DNA of 64,000 nt from Sphaerotilus montanus (GTDB lineage Bacteria; Pseudomonadota; Gammaproteobacteria; Burkholderiales; Burkholderiaceae_C): contig NZ_JACCFH010000001.1 in the NCBI RefSeq assembly GCF_013410775.1, forward strand, positions 4,650,001-4,714,000, in the 5' to 3' direction. This document shows, piece after piece, positions 55,582 to 64,000 of the stretch (its first letter is position 1; every line of letters starts with the position of its first letter). The notes beneath the pieces are model-generated. The model worked only from the letters and a program-made list of their open reading frames with translations. It ran no database searches and was not told the DNA's origin. The translations under genes were made by a program, and so were the position numbers.

Positions 55582-56628
55582 ATGCGGCTGGTCGCCAGCA
55601 ACGCAGGGGGCGTCGGTCGGGTCGAGGTGCTGGATGGCTGGCGCGGCCTGGCGGTGCTGACCCTGCTGGCGGGCCACTTCGTGCCACACCTGGGGCTGGA
55701 TGCGCCCGCGTGGTCGGCCAACTTCGGACGGGTGGGCGTCGAGCTGTTCTTCGCGCTGTCGGGCTGCCTGATGGGCTCGCTGCTGTTCGGGCGCGCGATG
55801 GCGCTGCGGAGCTTCGCCGTGCGGCGCTTCGCGCGGGTCGTGCCGTCGATGTGGGTGTTCGTGGCCGTGGCCTGTGCCGTGACGCTGCTGCGCGGCGCAC
55901 CGCTGACCGCCACCTCGGTGGGCCTGAGCCTGACCGGCTGGGCCAACATCCAGCCGCTGCTCGATGCGGGCGAACAGTCGGTGCGGCTCGGGCACCTCTG
56001 GTCGGTGTGCGTCGAGCTGCAGGGTTACGCCGTGCTCGGCGGGCTGGCGGCGGTGTCGCGGCGCTGGCGGCTGGATCCGGTCGCGCTGATCGGCACGGTG
56101 CTGCTGCTGAGCTGGGCCGCGCTCGGCCTGCAGGTGGTGCAGGGCGCACCGCTGCCCTACTACACCACCTTCTGGCGCCCGGATGCGCGGCTGACTGCGG
56201 TGCTGCTCGGCGCGCTCTTCGTGGTCCTGCACGACGGCGGTCGGCTGCGGCTGGACCGGCTGCCGGCCTGGCCACTGGCGCTCGGCGCGGGCCTGCTGCT
56301 GCAGGTGAATCTGGTGCCGGACGTGCTCAAGTACACCGTCGGCGCGGCACTGATCGCGCTGGGCTGCGCCGGGCTGTCACGGACAGCAGGTCCGGGGTCG
56401 CGCTGGCTGGGGCACCCGGTGCTGGTCGCCTTCGGGACGGTGTCGTACAGCCTCTACCTGTGGCAGCAGCTGTTCTATGCGGACAAGGATCTGCTGCGCT
56501 GGCCGGTGGCGCTGACGCTGGCGGTGCTGACCGGGTTCGCGGCCCACCACCTCTGGGACCGCTGGCTGCACCAGCAGACCCTGGCGTACCTGGACCGCCC
56601 CCCCGCACGGCCCAAGGTGGTCAGCTGA
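55582..56628 (+). CDS. Acyltransferase 3 family (OafA/YrhL) membrane protein
   Basis: Integral membrane O-acyltransferase, 348 aa, with about ten helices. It opens with the family motif EVLDGWRGLAVLTLLAGHFV, containing the proposed catalytic His, followed by GRVGVELFFALSGCLMGSLL, FAVRRFARVVPSMWVFVAVA (the RR-x10 motif region), GHLWSVCVELQGYAVLG and a late FGTVSYSLYLWQQLFY. It transfers acyl groups to surface glycans or similar in related proteins; the acceptor here is unknown. Starts 3 bp after smpB, so could be co-transcribed. The 3' end overlaps the convergent small gene by 8 nt. Confidence 0.9.
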   Translation: MRLVASNAGGVGRVEVLDGWRGLAVLTLLAGHFVPHLGLDAPAWSANFGRVGVELFFALSGCLMGSLLFGRAMALRSFAVRRFARVVPSMWVFVAVACAVTLLRGAPLTATSVGLSLTGWANIQPLLDAGEQSVRLGHLWSVCVELQGYAVLGGLAAVSRRWRLDPVALIGTVLLLSWAALGLQVVQGAPLPYYTTFWRPDARLTAVLLGALFVVLHDGGRLRLDRLPAWPLALGAGLLLQVNLVPDVLKYTVGAALIALGCAGLSRTAGPGSRWLGHPVLVAFGTVSYSLYLWQQLFYADKDLLRWPVALTLAVLTGFAAHHLWDRWLHQQTLAYLDRPPARPKVVS

Positions 56629-56842
56629 CGCCGGACCTGACCTGCTCCCGGCGTCCGGAGAGTCGGGCCAGCGCAGCACCGGCTGCGTCCAGCACGAACC
56701 AGGTCAGCAGGAAGCCGCCGGTCTCCAGTAGGAAGCTGTGCCACTTGTAGAACAGCTCCGCCACCAGCAGGGACAGCAGCAGTGCTGGCGCCTGCCGCAG
56801 CAGCAACTCGCGAACGGTCAGTCGTGTCATCAAGGTGAACAT
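56621..56842 (-). CDS. Small membrane protein, unrecognised
   Basis: 73-aa protein with a basic start (MFTLMTRLTVRELLLRQ), two hydrophobic segments (APALLLSLLVAELFYKW and TGGFLLTWFVLDAAGAALA) and a basic end. A GGGAGA ribosome site precedes the ATG. It lies 20 bp after the Trp-rich orphan gene and is likely co-transcribed with it. No family recognised. Could be a small membrane partner of the upstream protein; speculation from position. Confidence 0.6.
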   Translation of the reverse strand: MFTLMTRLTVRELLLRQAPALLLSLLVAELFYKWHSFLLETGGFLLTWFVLDAAGAALARLSGRREQVRSGVS

Positions 56843-56862
56843 GGTGTGGTCTCCCGGGTTCT

Positions 56863-58071
56863 TCAGGCACGGAACTGGACATGCCGCGGCTCGATGTTCT
56901 GCCGCGCATTGCCACCTTGCAGCGTGTAGCCGGAGGCCACCCACTGGCTGCTCTGGTCGTGGTGGGCCAGCACCGAGAGGTAGTCGCCCCAGGCCTGGTC
57001 CGCAGGTCCGTGGGTGCTGGTCCTGGTCAGCGTGGTCTGCCAGCCTGCGGCGGTCTGGATGCCGACGACATGTCCGGGGTGGATCGCCCCGCCGCCATAG
57101 AAGGCCGCGAAACCCACCTGTCCCTGGGCATTGGCCGCCGCGGCGGGATAGGCCCACGCCGCGTTGTTGCTCCAGATGTCGGGCTCGTTGAGCAGCGCCT
57201 TGCTCGCTTCGTTCAGGCGCACGACCCGGATGTAGGGCAGCGGGTGGCTGGCATCCCGGTTGGCCGACCACATGAAGCCGATCACGCCGGCACCGACCCA
57301 GGCCCCCGTGACCCGTGGATCAAGCCGGTTGAGCCAGTTCACGCCCCCGGGGCCGGGCGCAGAGTAGGTGCCCGCGCTCCAGGCCCGGACATTGACCGTG
57401 CTGGAGCTGATGCTGACGGCCGTGTCCGGCCACTGGTAGACCCGCATCTGGCTCAGCGAGTTGTGGCTGCCCATGTACATGACCGAGGTGGCCCCGCGGC
57501 ACAGCCGGATCGAGCCGTTGGTCGTCGTGGTCCACCAGCGGTAGCTCAGTCCGGTGCCGGAAGCCAGCGCAGTCAACGGCAGGCGGAACACCACGGACCG
57601 CTGCCACGCGTTGCCGATGAACGCATTGAACGTGATGAAGAGCTGCTGGTTGGTGAAGGCCATGTCCGGGTAATCGAACCAGGTGGTGGTCCAGCTGGCG
57701 TTCAGGTCGGTGGGCCGGAAGTCCCAGTAGTACCAGGATCCGAAGCTGGCTTCACGCGAGATGGCCAGCCGGAAAAGATTGCCGCCGCCCGCGCCGGCGC
57801 TGTACTGCAGCAGCCAGATCCAGATGCGGTGCTGCGGGTGGAAGAGCACCACCTGGTCGCAGCAGAAACCACCCGCCGACGCCGGAAAGCGGGTGAAGGG
57901 ATCGACCTGCGTCCACGACGTGCCGCCGTTGGCCGAGGTGCAGGCGAACCAGTTGCCCGTCATCATCAGCTGCAGCTTGCTGGCAGCCGTGGTGGGTTCG
58001 CAGACCGACGAGGTGCGGGTGGTCGTGGCCGCGTCGGAGAGGCCGATGTTCTTGACCAGGGTGAGTGCCAT
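56863..58071 (-). CDS. Unrecognised Trp-rich, beta-propeller-like protein
   Basis: 402-aa protein rich in Trp, Ser, Thr and aromatic residues, a composition typical of beta-propellers or sialidase-like folds. An Asp-box-like element is visible (CTSANGGTSWTQVD, about residues 44-57), with further repeats of small-residue/aromatic strands such as WIWLLQYSAGAGGGNLFRLA, YRWWTTTTNGSIRLCRGA and VGFAAFYGGGAIHPGHVVG. There is no signal peptide or membrane helix, odd for such folds, which are mostly exported. No catalytic set could be assigned. Flanked by two small unrecognised genes in the same orientation. Confidence 0.7.
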   Translation of the reverse strand: MALTLVKNIGLSDAATTTRTSSVCEPTTAASKLQLMMTGNWFACTSANGGTSWTQVDPFTRFPASAGGFCCDQVVLFHPQHRIWIWLLQYSAGAGGGNLFRLAISREASFGSWYYWDFRPTDLNASWTTTWFDYPDMAFTNQQLFITFNAFIGNAWQRSVVFRLPLTALASGTGLSYRWWTTTTNGSIRLCRGATSVMYMGSHNSLSQMRVYQWPDTAVSISSSTVNVRAWSAGTYSAPGPGGVNWLNRLDPRVTGAWVGAGVIGFMWSANRDASHPLPYIRVVRLNEASKALLNEPDIWSNNAAWAYPAAAANAQGQVGFAAFYGGGAIHPGHVVGIQTAAGWQTTLTRTSTHGPADQAWGDYLSVLAHHDQSSQWVASGYTLQGGNARQNIEPRHVQFRA

Positions 58072-58086
58072 GGTGGTCTCCGGTGG

Positions 58087-58353
58087 TCATTGGGGATCGG
58101 TGGGGGGATTCAGCTCGGCGTCCGTGAGCGCGCGGGTCGGCACCGGCTCCGGCGTGTCGCCGGCCAGCGGTGGGCCGGCCTGGCGGCGCGGGCCGGATTT
58201 GGTCCGGTCTCGGGCGTCCAGTTCGGCATCCGTCGGGCCGGATGCGGCTCCGCGGGTGGTGCCCGCCGTGCTGTTCACGGGTGCGCCAGCGTCCTTGCTG
58301 CGGGTCCGCTCGGTGCGGGCTCCCTCGGTCGCGGCGGATTTTCTGGTAGCCAT
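58087..58353 (-). CDS. Small disordered protein, unrecognised
   Basis: 88-aa hydrophilic protein (MATRKSAATEGARTERTRSK), low in hydrophobic residues and probably disordered. It contains an imperfect internal repeat: PTDAELDARDR near the middle and LTDAELNPPTD at the end. First of three leftward orphan genes, 15 bp before the Trp-rich protein gene. Start ATG 58353 has a plausible ribosome site (GGGGCC is weak). It could be non-coding; support is the spacing and continuous frame only. Confidence 0.5.
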   Translation of the reverse strand: MATRKSAATEGARTERTRSKDAGAPVNSTAGTTRGAASGPTDAELDARDRTKSGPRRQAGPPLAGDTPEPVPTRALTDAELNPPTDPQ

Positions 58354-58481
58354 GTGGGGCCCCCTTGCCGATGAAGTGGCGGACACTGCTGTCCGGATGC
58401 CCCGCAGTCTGCGCCGTTGAACCGACCGGTCAAGGCATGCGCGCCACCCGCATCCTCTGCCTTGATGACAGCCGGCCGGGT

Positions 58482-59684
58482 TCACTCCGAGCGCAGCGCC
58501 TCCACCGGATCGAGCCGCGCCGCCCGCCGCGCCGGCATCACCCCCGCCAGCAGCCCCACCGCCATGGCCAGCGCTTCGGCCAGCAGCACGAAGGGCAGCG
58601 GCGTGCTCACCGGCAAGGCCGGCAGCAGCAGGTGCGCCCCCTGCGCGATGCCGATGCCGATCGCCAGCCCCAGCACGCCACCCACCGCCGACAGCACCAC
58701 CGCCTCGCCCAGGAACAGCGCCAGCACCGTGCGCCGCCGCGCGCCCAGCGAGATGAGCAGACCGATCTCGGACGTGCGCTCGGTGACCGCAATCGTCATG
58801 ATCGTGACGATGCCGACCCCGCCCACCAGCAGCGAGATGCCACCCAGCGCACCCACTGCGGCCGTCACCACGTCGAGGATGTTGGACAGCGCACCCAGCA
58901 TGTCCGCCTGCGTGACGATGCTGAAATCCTCGCGGCCGTGGCGCGCCTTCATCAGCGCGCGCGCCTGCGCCACGACCGCGGCGGACGAGGTCGCGTCGGT
59001 GTAGACCAGGTGCAGCTCCATCAGCCCGGGGCGGTTGAACAGCTCCATCGCCCGTGCCGCCGGCACATAGGCCACGTCGTCCAGGTCGATGCCCAGGAAC
59101 TGCCCGCGCGGCGCCAGCACGCCGATGACGCGGAATTGCTGGGTGCCGATGCGGATGCGGGCGCCGAGCGGGCTGTCCGCGCCGAACAGCTCGCGCTTGA
59201 GACTGGCGCCGAGCACCGCGAAGTTGCGCGCGTGCGCCGTGTCCTCGTCCGGCAGGAACTGGCCCTGCGACACCGCCAGATGGAAGGATGGCAGCAGCGC
59301 CGCGCTCGTGCCATAGACGATCGCGCGGCGCACGCGGCCGTTGGCGCCCATCTCGGCGTTGCCGGTGACGCCGGGCGTGACACCGACCAGGTGCGGGATG
59401 CGCTGGCGCAGCGCGTCGGCATCGTCCAGCGAGAGCGGCCGCACCGAGGACGGGAAGCCCGGGTTGGTGCCGCCAGTGGAAACCTTGCCCGGCGACAGCG
59501 TGACGACGTTGGTGCCGATCTGGCTGAATTCGGAGAGCAGGAAGCGGTGCAGGCCCTCGCCGATCGAGGTCAGCAGGATCACGGCGGCGATGCCGATGGC
59601 GATGCCGAGCAGCGTCAGGACGCTGCGCATGCGCTGCGCCGTGATCGAGCGCCAGGCCATCGTGAGGGTGTCGGCGATGCGCAT
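58482..59684 (-). CDS. ABC transporter permease, MacB/FtsX family (second permease)
   Basis: 400-aa permease with one N-terminal helix (VLTLLGIAIGIAAVILLTSI), a periplasmic MacB_PCD domain (residues about 50-240) containing LSPGKVSTGGTNPGF and FAVLGASLKRELFGADSPLG, and the FtsX domain with three C-terminal helices (LGGISLLVGGVGIVTIMTIA, RTSEIGLLISLGARR, VMPARRAARLDPVEALRSE). Unlike E. coli MacB it has no fused ATPase. It is paired with a related permease 13 bp upstream, suggesting a heterodimer. Confidence 0.92.
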   Translation of the reverse strand: MRIADTLTMAWRSITAQRMRSVLTLLGIAIGIAAVILLTSIGEGLHRFLLSEFSQIGTNVVTLSPGKVSTGGTNPGFPSSVRPLSLDDADALRQRIPHLVGVTPGVTGNAEMGANGRVRRAIVYGTSAALLPSFHLAVSQGQFLPDEDTAHARNFAVLGASLKRELFGADSPLGARIRIGTQQFRVIGVLAPRGQFLGIDLDDVAYVPAARAMELFNRPGLMELHLVYTDATSSAAVVAQARALMKARHGREDFSIVTQADMLGALSNILDVVTAAVGALGGISLLVGGVGIVTIMTIAVTERTSEIGLLISLGARRRTVLALFLGEAVVLSAVGGVLGLAIGIGIAQGAHLLLPALPVSTPLPFVLLAEALAMAVGLLAGVMPARRAARLDPVEALRSE

Positions 59685-59697
59685 GCGTCGTGCGCCT

Positions 59698-60906
59698 TCA
59701 GCGTTTCGAGAGCGCGGCCACCGGCTCCAGCGCTGCCGCCTTGCGCGCCGGCAGCACGCCGAACAGGACGCCGGTGGACAGCGCCGTGCCAAGCGCCGCG
59801 ACCACCGCCCACGTCGGCGGCCAGGCCGGAAAGGTCGGGTAGGCCGTGCGCACCGCGAACGCACCCGCCTGCCCGACCAGGTAGCCGACCACGGCCCCCG
59901 CCACCGACAGCAGCGCCGCCTCGGTCAGGAACACGGCGCGGATCGTCGCGGCCGGTGCGCCCAGCGCCTTGAGCAGGCCGATCTCGGACGTGCGCTGCGC
60001 CACCGACACCAGCATCACGTTCATCACCAGCACGCCCGCCACCGCCAGACTGATCGCCGCGACGCCCGCCACGCCCGCGGTCAGCGCGCCCAGCACGCGG
60101 TCGAAGGTGGCCAGCACGGCGTCCTGCGTGATGACGGTGACGTCCTCCTCGCCGTCGTGGCGGGTCTTGATGAGCGCGGTCGCCTGCCGCTTGGCGGCGG
60201 GGATGGCGTCGCGGTCGCGCGCCTCGATCAGGATGCGGAACAGCGTGTTCGAGTCGAACATCGCCTGCGCCAGCGCGACCGGCACGATGGCGACCTCGTC
60301 CGCGTTCATGCCCAGGCTCTGCCCCGCCGACGCCAGCACGCCGACCACGCGCAGCCGCCGCCCGCCGATGCGCACGGTCTGGCCGAGCGGGTTGTCGGCG
60401 CCGAACAACTCGCTGCGCAGTTTCGACCCCAGCACGACCACCGGCGAGCCGCGGCCCCAGTCCTCCTCCGGCAGGAAACGCCCCTGCCCCATCGCCATGC
60501 GCCGCACCGCGAGGTACTCCGCCGTCGTGCCCAGCACCATCGTCTCGCGCAGTCGCCCGGCCAGCGCCACCTCGGACAACCCGACCGCCAGCGGCGCGAC
60601 CCGCTGCACCGAGGCCAGCCGCAGCAGCGCGTGGGCGTCGTCGATCGTCAGGTCACGCGGCGTGGTGCTGACCGCGTTGGCGGGGCTGAAACCGCCCGTC
60701 TGCGAGCGGCCCGGCAGCACGATGACCAGGTTGGTGCCGATCGACGAGAACTGGTCCACCACGTAGCGCCGCGCCCCATCGCCCAGCGCGGTCAGCAGCA
60801 CCACCGCCGCCACGCCGATCGACATCGCCAGCGTCATCAGCAGCGTGCGCACCGGGCTGCCGGTGGCGGCGTCGCGGGCGAAGGCGAGGATGTCGAGCGG
60901 GCGCAT
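59698..60906 (-). CDS. ABC transporter permease, MacB/FtsX family (first permease)
   Basis: 402-aa permease with the same layout as its neighbour: N-terminal helix (TLLMTLAMSIGVAAVVLLTAL), periplasmic domain with IVLPGRSQTGGFSPA and VVLGSKLRSELFGADNPLG, then the FtsX core (SLAVAGVLVMNVMLVSVAQR, RTSEIGLLKALGAP, LPARKAAALEPVAALSKR). Starts 1 bp after the ATPase gene, so coupled. The two permeases differ enough to be old duplicates. Together with the ATPase and adaptor they form a mechanotransmission-type exporter. Confidence 0.92.
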   Translation of the reverse strand: MRPLDILAFARDAATGSPVRTLLMTLAMSIGVAAVVLLTALGDGARRYVVDQFSSIGTNLVIVLPGRSQTGGFSPANAVSTTPRDLTIDDAHALLRLASVQRVAPLAVGLSEVALAGRLRETMVLGTTAEYLAVRRMAMGQGRFLPEEDWGRGSPVVVLGSKLRSELFGADNPLGQTVRIGGRRLRVVGVLASAGQSLGMNADEVAIVPVALAQAMFDSNTLFRILIEARDRDAIPAAKRQATALIKTRHDGEEDVTVITQDAVLATFDRVLGALTAGVAGVAAISLAVAGVLVMNVMLVSVAQRTSEIGLLKALGAPAATIRAVFLTEAALLSVAGAVVGYLVGQAGAFAVRTAYPTFPAWPPTWAVVAALGTALSTGVLFGVLPARKAAALEPVAALSKR

Positions 60907-60907
60907 G

Positions 60908-61597
60908 TCAGGAGGCCGCGGTGTCGAGCTGCAGGCCACCGTCTTCCATCATCAGCCGCCGGTGCGCCCGGGCGCCGAGGGCGGGATCGTGGGTGACGAC
61001 GATCAGCGTCACGCCGGTGGCGTTGAGCGCTTCGAGCAGGCGCACCACCTCGTCGCCGGTGGCGCGGTCGAGGTTGCCGGTCGGCTCGTCGGCCAGCAGC
61101 AGCGCGGGCTGCATGATCGTCGCGCGGGCGATCGCCACGCGCTGGCGCTGGCCGCCGGAGAGTTCGTTGGGCTTGTGGTGGGCGCGGTTGGTCAAACCGT
61201 AGGCCTGCAGCGCTTGTTCGACCCGCTGGGCCCGCTCGCGCGGCGCCATCCCGGCCAGCACCATCGGCAGCGCGATGTTCTCGGCCGCCGTCAGCCGCGG
61301 CACGAGGTGAAAGCTCTGGAACACGAAGCCGATGCGCCGGCTGCGCACCGCCGCCTGCTCGTCGGGCGACAGCGTCGTCACGTCGCGGCCTTCGAGCAGC
61401 AGGTGGCCGGCGTTCGGCTGGTCGAGCAGGCCGAGGATGTTCAGCAGCGTGGACTTGCCCGAGCCGCTCGGCCCCATCACCGCCACGTACTCGCCCGCGC
61501 CGATGCGCAGGTCCAGCCCGCGCAGCGCATGCACCTCGCTGTCCCCGAGGTGGAAGACCCGCTCGATGCCCTGCAGTTCGATCAGCGGCGTGGTCAC
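60908..61597 (-). CDS. ABC transporter ATP-binding protein, MacB/LolD type
   Basis: ATPase of 229 aa with Walker A AVMGPSGSGKSTLLNILGLL, signature NELSGGQRQRVAIARATI, Walker B ALLLADEPTGNLD and the His switch IVVTHDPALG; the NLDRATGD sequence after Walker B is typical of the LolD/MacB subfamily. It overlaps the adaptor gene by 4 nt and precedes the two permeases. The transported substrate is unknown (lipids, peptides or macrolides in relatives). Confidence 0.94.
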   Translation of the reverse strand: MTTPLIELQGIERVFHLGDSEVHALRGLDLRIGAGEYVAVMGPSGSGKSTLLNILGLLDQPNAGHLLLEGRDVTTLSPDEQAAVRSRRIGFVFQSFHLVPRLTAAENIALPMVLAGMAPRERAQRVEQALQAYGLTNRAHHKPNELSGGQRQRVAIARATIMQPALLLADEPTGNLDRATGDEVVRLLEALNATGVTLIVVTHDPALGARAHRRLMMEDGGLQLDTAAS

Positions 61598-62781
61598 GGC
61601 TTGGCAGCGGTCGTGGCGGTCGAGGTCGGGGCTTCGACGGTGACGCGGGCGCCGGCCTTGACCCCCTCGCGCTCCAGCGAGGTGACGATCCGCTCGCCGC
61701 CCTTCAGCCCGTCGAGCACCTCGGTGAACTCCCAGTTCGACACCCCGGCGCGCACCCGGTGCTCGACCAGCGTGTCGCCCTCGACCACCAGCACCCGCCC
61801 GCCCTCACCCAGCGCCGCGGCCGGCACGCGCAGCACATCCTTGCGGGTCGCAAGCACGACCTCCACGTCGGCGCTGTAGCCCACCAGCAGCGGCCCGGTC
61901 TGGTCCGGCTGGTCGAAGGTCACGTCGATGTCCACCGTGCGCGCCTGCTTCTCGACCGCCGAGACGATCGGCGCGACCCGCTTGACGCGCCCGGCGAAGG
62001 TCTTGCCAGGCAGCGCGTCGATGGTGATGCGCACCGGCTGGCCGGGCAGGACACGGGGCGCGTCCACCTCGTCCATCGGCGCCTTGATGTAGAGGCAGGA
62101 GTCGTCGATCAGGTCGATGGCCGGCGGTGTGGGCACACCCGGCGGCGAGGGCGTCGAGTACTCGCCCACCTCGCCGACGATCTTCGCGACGCGGCCGTCG
62201 AACGGCGCGACCAGGCGCGTGCGGCCCTGCTCGACCCGGGTGGCGCCGACGCGGGCCTGCGCGGAGACGACATCCGAGCGGGCGGTCTGGCAGGCAGCGC
62301 GGCGGGCATCGGCTTCGGCGCGGGCCGCCTCTTCACGCGACACCGAGACGAAGCCCTGCGCGCGCAATTCGCCCTGGCGCTGTGCCTCGCGGGCGGAGGC
62401 CTCGGCGGCGGTGCAGGCCTCGACGACGCGCTTGCGCACCGTGTCCAGCTGCGCGGTGGCCAGCGCCTGCTGCGCCTGCTGGTCGTCGTTCCAGAGCTTC
62501 ATCAGCAGCTGGCCCTTGCGGACACGGTCACCCTCCTTGACGTCGAGCAACTCGATGCGCCCGCCCATGATCGTGGACAGCCGCGTGCGCTGGCAGGCTT
62601 CGACCGTGCCGGCGCGGGTGTTGGCGATGGAGGATTCGACCTGCCCGCGCCCCACCTCCACCGTGACCACCGCGACCGGCTTGGGCCGCCGCAGCCACAC
62701 GACGCCCCCGGCCAGCAGCCCGAGAACGACCAGGGTGATCAGGCTGCGGCGTAGCCAGGGCGAGGCAAGAAGGATGGTCAT
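61594..62781 (-). CDS. ABC exporter periplasmic adaptor, MacA/HlyD type
   Basis: Membrane fusion protein, 395 aa. One N-terminal anchor helix (LITLVVLGLLAGGVVWL), then the lipoyl/barrel domain with VVTVEVGRGQVESSIANTRA, a helical hairpin rich in Ala/Arg (about 95-175), RLVAPFDGRVAKIVGEVGEY, and a barrel domain with GYSADVEVVLATRKDVLRVP. ATG 62781 preferred over the 62859 start because it places the anchor near the N terminus. First gene of the leftward exporter operon (adaptor, ATPase, two permeases). It would need an outer-membrane channel encoded elsewhere. Confidence 0.9.
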   Translation of the reverse strand: MTILLASPWLRRSLITLVVLGLLAGGVVWLRRPKPVAVVTVEVGRGQVESSIANTRAGTVEACQRTRLSTIMGGRIELLDVKEGDRVRKGQLLMKLWNDDQQAQQALATAQLDTVRKRVVEACTAAEASAREAQRQGELRAQGFVSVSREEAARAEADARRAACQTARSDVVSAQARVGATRVEQGRTRLVAPFDGRVAKIVGEVGEYSTPSPPGVPTPPAIDLIDDSCLYIKAPMDEVDAPRVLPGQPVRITIDALPGKTFAGRVKRVAPIVSAVEKQARTVDIDVTFDQPDQTGPLLVGYSADVEVVLATRKDVLRVPAAALGEGGRVLVVEGDTLVEHRVRAGVSNWEFTEVLDGLKGGERIVTSLEREGVKAGARVTVEAPTSTATTAAKP

Positions 62782-62893
62782 CGGCGCGGTCACGGTTTGT
62801 GCTGCAGTGCACACATTCTGCGCGCCACACGGCGTCAGCGGGAACCGCTCCATGCACAAGGTTGAGCGTTGTCAACCTGACCGGCACCGCGAC

Positions 62894-63289
62894 TCAGCAG
62901 GCATGCGACTCCCGGAAGCGGGCAGCATCGGCGATCTGCACCACGACCCGCGCCGCCTCGATCTGCAGCACCGTGCCGGAGATCAGGCGCACGTGGCAGA
63001 CCACCAGCCCGCGCCTGTCGAGTGGCAGCGGCAGCACGTGCGCGGCCGGTCCGAGCGGCTGGCCATCCAGCAGCAGGGTGCCATGCGCGACACCACCGAG
63101 CGCCGGGCCGTCCCCACGCCACGTCGCACCCTCGAACAGGAGTTCGAGCGGACGCAGATAGCCCTCCTGCCCATCGTCCGTGCGGCGGCAGGCCGCAGCG
63201 GACAGGCGCAGGCACAGCGTCCCGGGCATGGTTTCAGCGAGGCTGGCGAGTTCGGAGTCGGGCCAATGGAGGAAATAGGCGGCAGGCAT
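62894..63289 (-). CDS. Hypothetical protein
   Basis: 131-aa cytoplasmic protein without a recognised family. It begins MPAAYFLHWPDSELASLAE and seems a mixed alpha/beta fold, with LRPLELLFEGATWRG, AHGTLLLDGQPLGPAAHVLP and a beta-rich end (GLVVCHVRLISGTVLQIEA). Divergent from the metallophosphoesterase gene (33 bp between starts) and upstream of the MacA-like gene by 112 bp. The start was chosen inside a longer frame antisense to the phosphoesterase. Confidence 0.65.
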   Translation of the reverse strand: MPAAYFLHWPDSELASLAETMPGTLCLRLSAAACRRTDDGQEGYLRPLELLFEGATWRGDGPALGGVAHGTLLLDGQPLGPAAHVLPLPLDRRGLVVCHVRLISGTVLQIEAARVVVQIADAARFRESHAC

Positions 63290-63322
63290 GCGGCCATCAT
63301 CCACCAAAGCTAGACTCGCCCG

Positions 63323-64000
63323 ATGCGCCTGCAGATCTTCTCCGACCTCCACCTCGAACGCATCCCGGACTGGGAGCCGGTCCCCGCCCCCGGCGCCGAT
63401 GTGCTGGTGCTCGCCGGCGACATCGGCTCCTACCAGACCGGATCGCTGCTGCCGGACGGCGATTTCGGACTGACGCGGTTTTCGCCGATCCACGGCGCGG
63501 GGCACTGGCGGCACGTGCTGTTCGTGCCCGGCAACCACGAGTACGACGGCTACGAGCTGAGCGAGGCCGGCGAGCGCCTGCAGGCGCTGTGCACGCGGCT
63601 GGGCATCACCTGGCTGGACCGCCGCCGGGTGGTCATCGACGGCGTGCGCTTCCTCGGCACGACGCTGTGGAGCGACTTCGACGCGCTGGGCCAGCGCGAG
63701 AAGGCCTTCCGCGCGGCGAACTTCTACCTGCGCAAGAACACCTGCCTGCGCGGTGGAGAGCCGATGCTGGCCGAGTCGATGCGCGCACTGGCGCTGGAGT
63801 GCCAGCAGTGGCTGCGCACCGCGCTGGCCGAGCCGTTCGACGGACCGACCGTGGTCGTGACCCATTTCGCCCCGACGCTGGCGAGTGCCGATCCGCGCTA
63901 CGGCCTGGCGCCGGGCACGGCCGGCTTCTGCAATGCGCTGGACGATCTGGTGGCACGGGCCGACCTGTGGATCCACGGACATCTCCACTGCCCCGTCGAC
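63323..64000 (+). CDS. Metallophosphoesterase, 3' end outside window
   Basis: Calcineurin-like phosphoesterase, 226 codons visible. Metal-binding motifs are in order: MRLQIFSDLHLERIP (DxH), VLVLAGDIGSY (GD), VLFVPGNHEYDGY (GNHE), VVVTHFAPT (H) and LWIHGHLHCPVD (GHxH) at the cut edge. All five blocks are present, so the active site is intact and only the C-terminal tail is missing. Substrate unknown; relatives act on nucleotides or phosphodiesters. Confidence 0.9.
   Translation, partial: MRLQIFSDLHLERIPDWEPVPAPGADVLVLAGDIGSYQTGSLLPDGDFGLTRFSPIHGAGHWRHVLFVPGNHEYDGYELSEAGERLQALCTRLGITWLDRRRVVIDGVRFLGTTLWSDFDALGQREKAFRAANFYLRKNTCLRGGEPMLAESMRALALECQQWLRTALAEPFDGPTVVVTHFAPTLASADPRYGLAPGTAGFCNALDDLVARADLWIHGHLHCPVD

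Overview
This 64 kb window is chromosomal DNA from a high-GC betaproteobacterium. Gene content (PEP-CTERM protein, alaA-hom-thrC next to molybdopterin genes, carAB-greA, guaBA, RatA/RnfH/SmpB) points to Burkholderiales, probably a Leptothrix/Sphaerotilus/Rubrivivax-like lineage. The taxonomic call is inference from gene order and protein resemblance; no rRNA or tRNA gene was seen.

Layout. 1-6.6 kb: housekeeping genes (rlmE fragment, yhbY, a DUF4149 membrane protein, greA, carB, carA). 7.0-7.6 kb: one PEP-CTERM exported protein. 7.7-15.9 kb: a quinone oxidoreductase, then a tightly packed leftward block alaA-hom-thrC-mobB-moeA-moaD-moaE-crcB. 15.9-24.8 kb: Mth938-like protein, peroxiredoxin, PIN/PhoH ATPase, two diguanylate cyclases, ldcA-tadA, DUF72 and DUF1653 proteins. 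24.8-32.5 kb: a histidine kinase/response regulator pair divergent from a complete tripartite RND efflux pump.

33.2-41.1 kb: an accessory catabolic cluster for 2-aminophenol meta-cleavage. A MarR regulator is divergent from an alpha/beta hydrolase, a Bug-type binding protein, amnB, amnA, a RidA protein, amnC and amnD. Directly downstream are remains of mhpD, mhpF and mhpE, each ruined by deletions, stops or frameshifts. As encoded here, the route can run from 2-aminophenol to 4-oxalocrotonate; the lower pathway is broken.

41.4-49.1 kb: a decayed partial copy of guaA, then a complete xylose module (xylF, xylH, a single-domain xylG, a ROK-family xylR, xylB, xylA). It is preceded by two operator-like inverted repeats matching the ROK XylR operator type. 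The intact guaA lies just beyond xylA, so the xylose module sits between a broken and an intact guaA in the same orientation.

49.3-64 kb: guaB, an MFS transporter and guaA in one leftward operon; DUF4124, rnfH, ratA and smpB; an acyltransferase; three unrecognised small or orphan genes; a MacAB-like ABC system with two separate permeases; a hypothetical gene; and the start of a metallophosphoesterase gene. No CRISPR array, integrase or insertion sequence was recognised.
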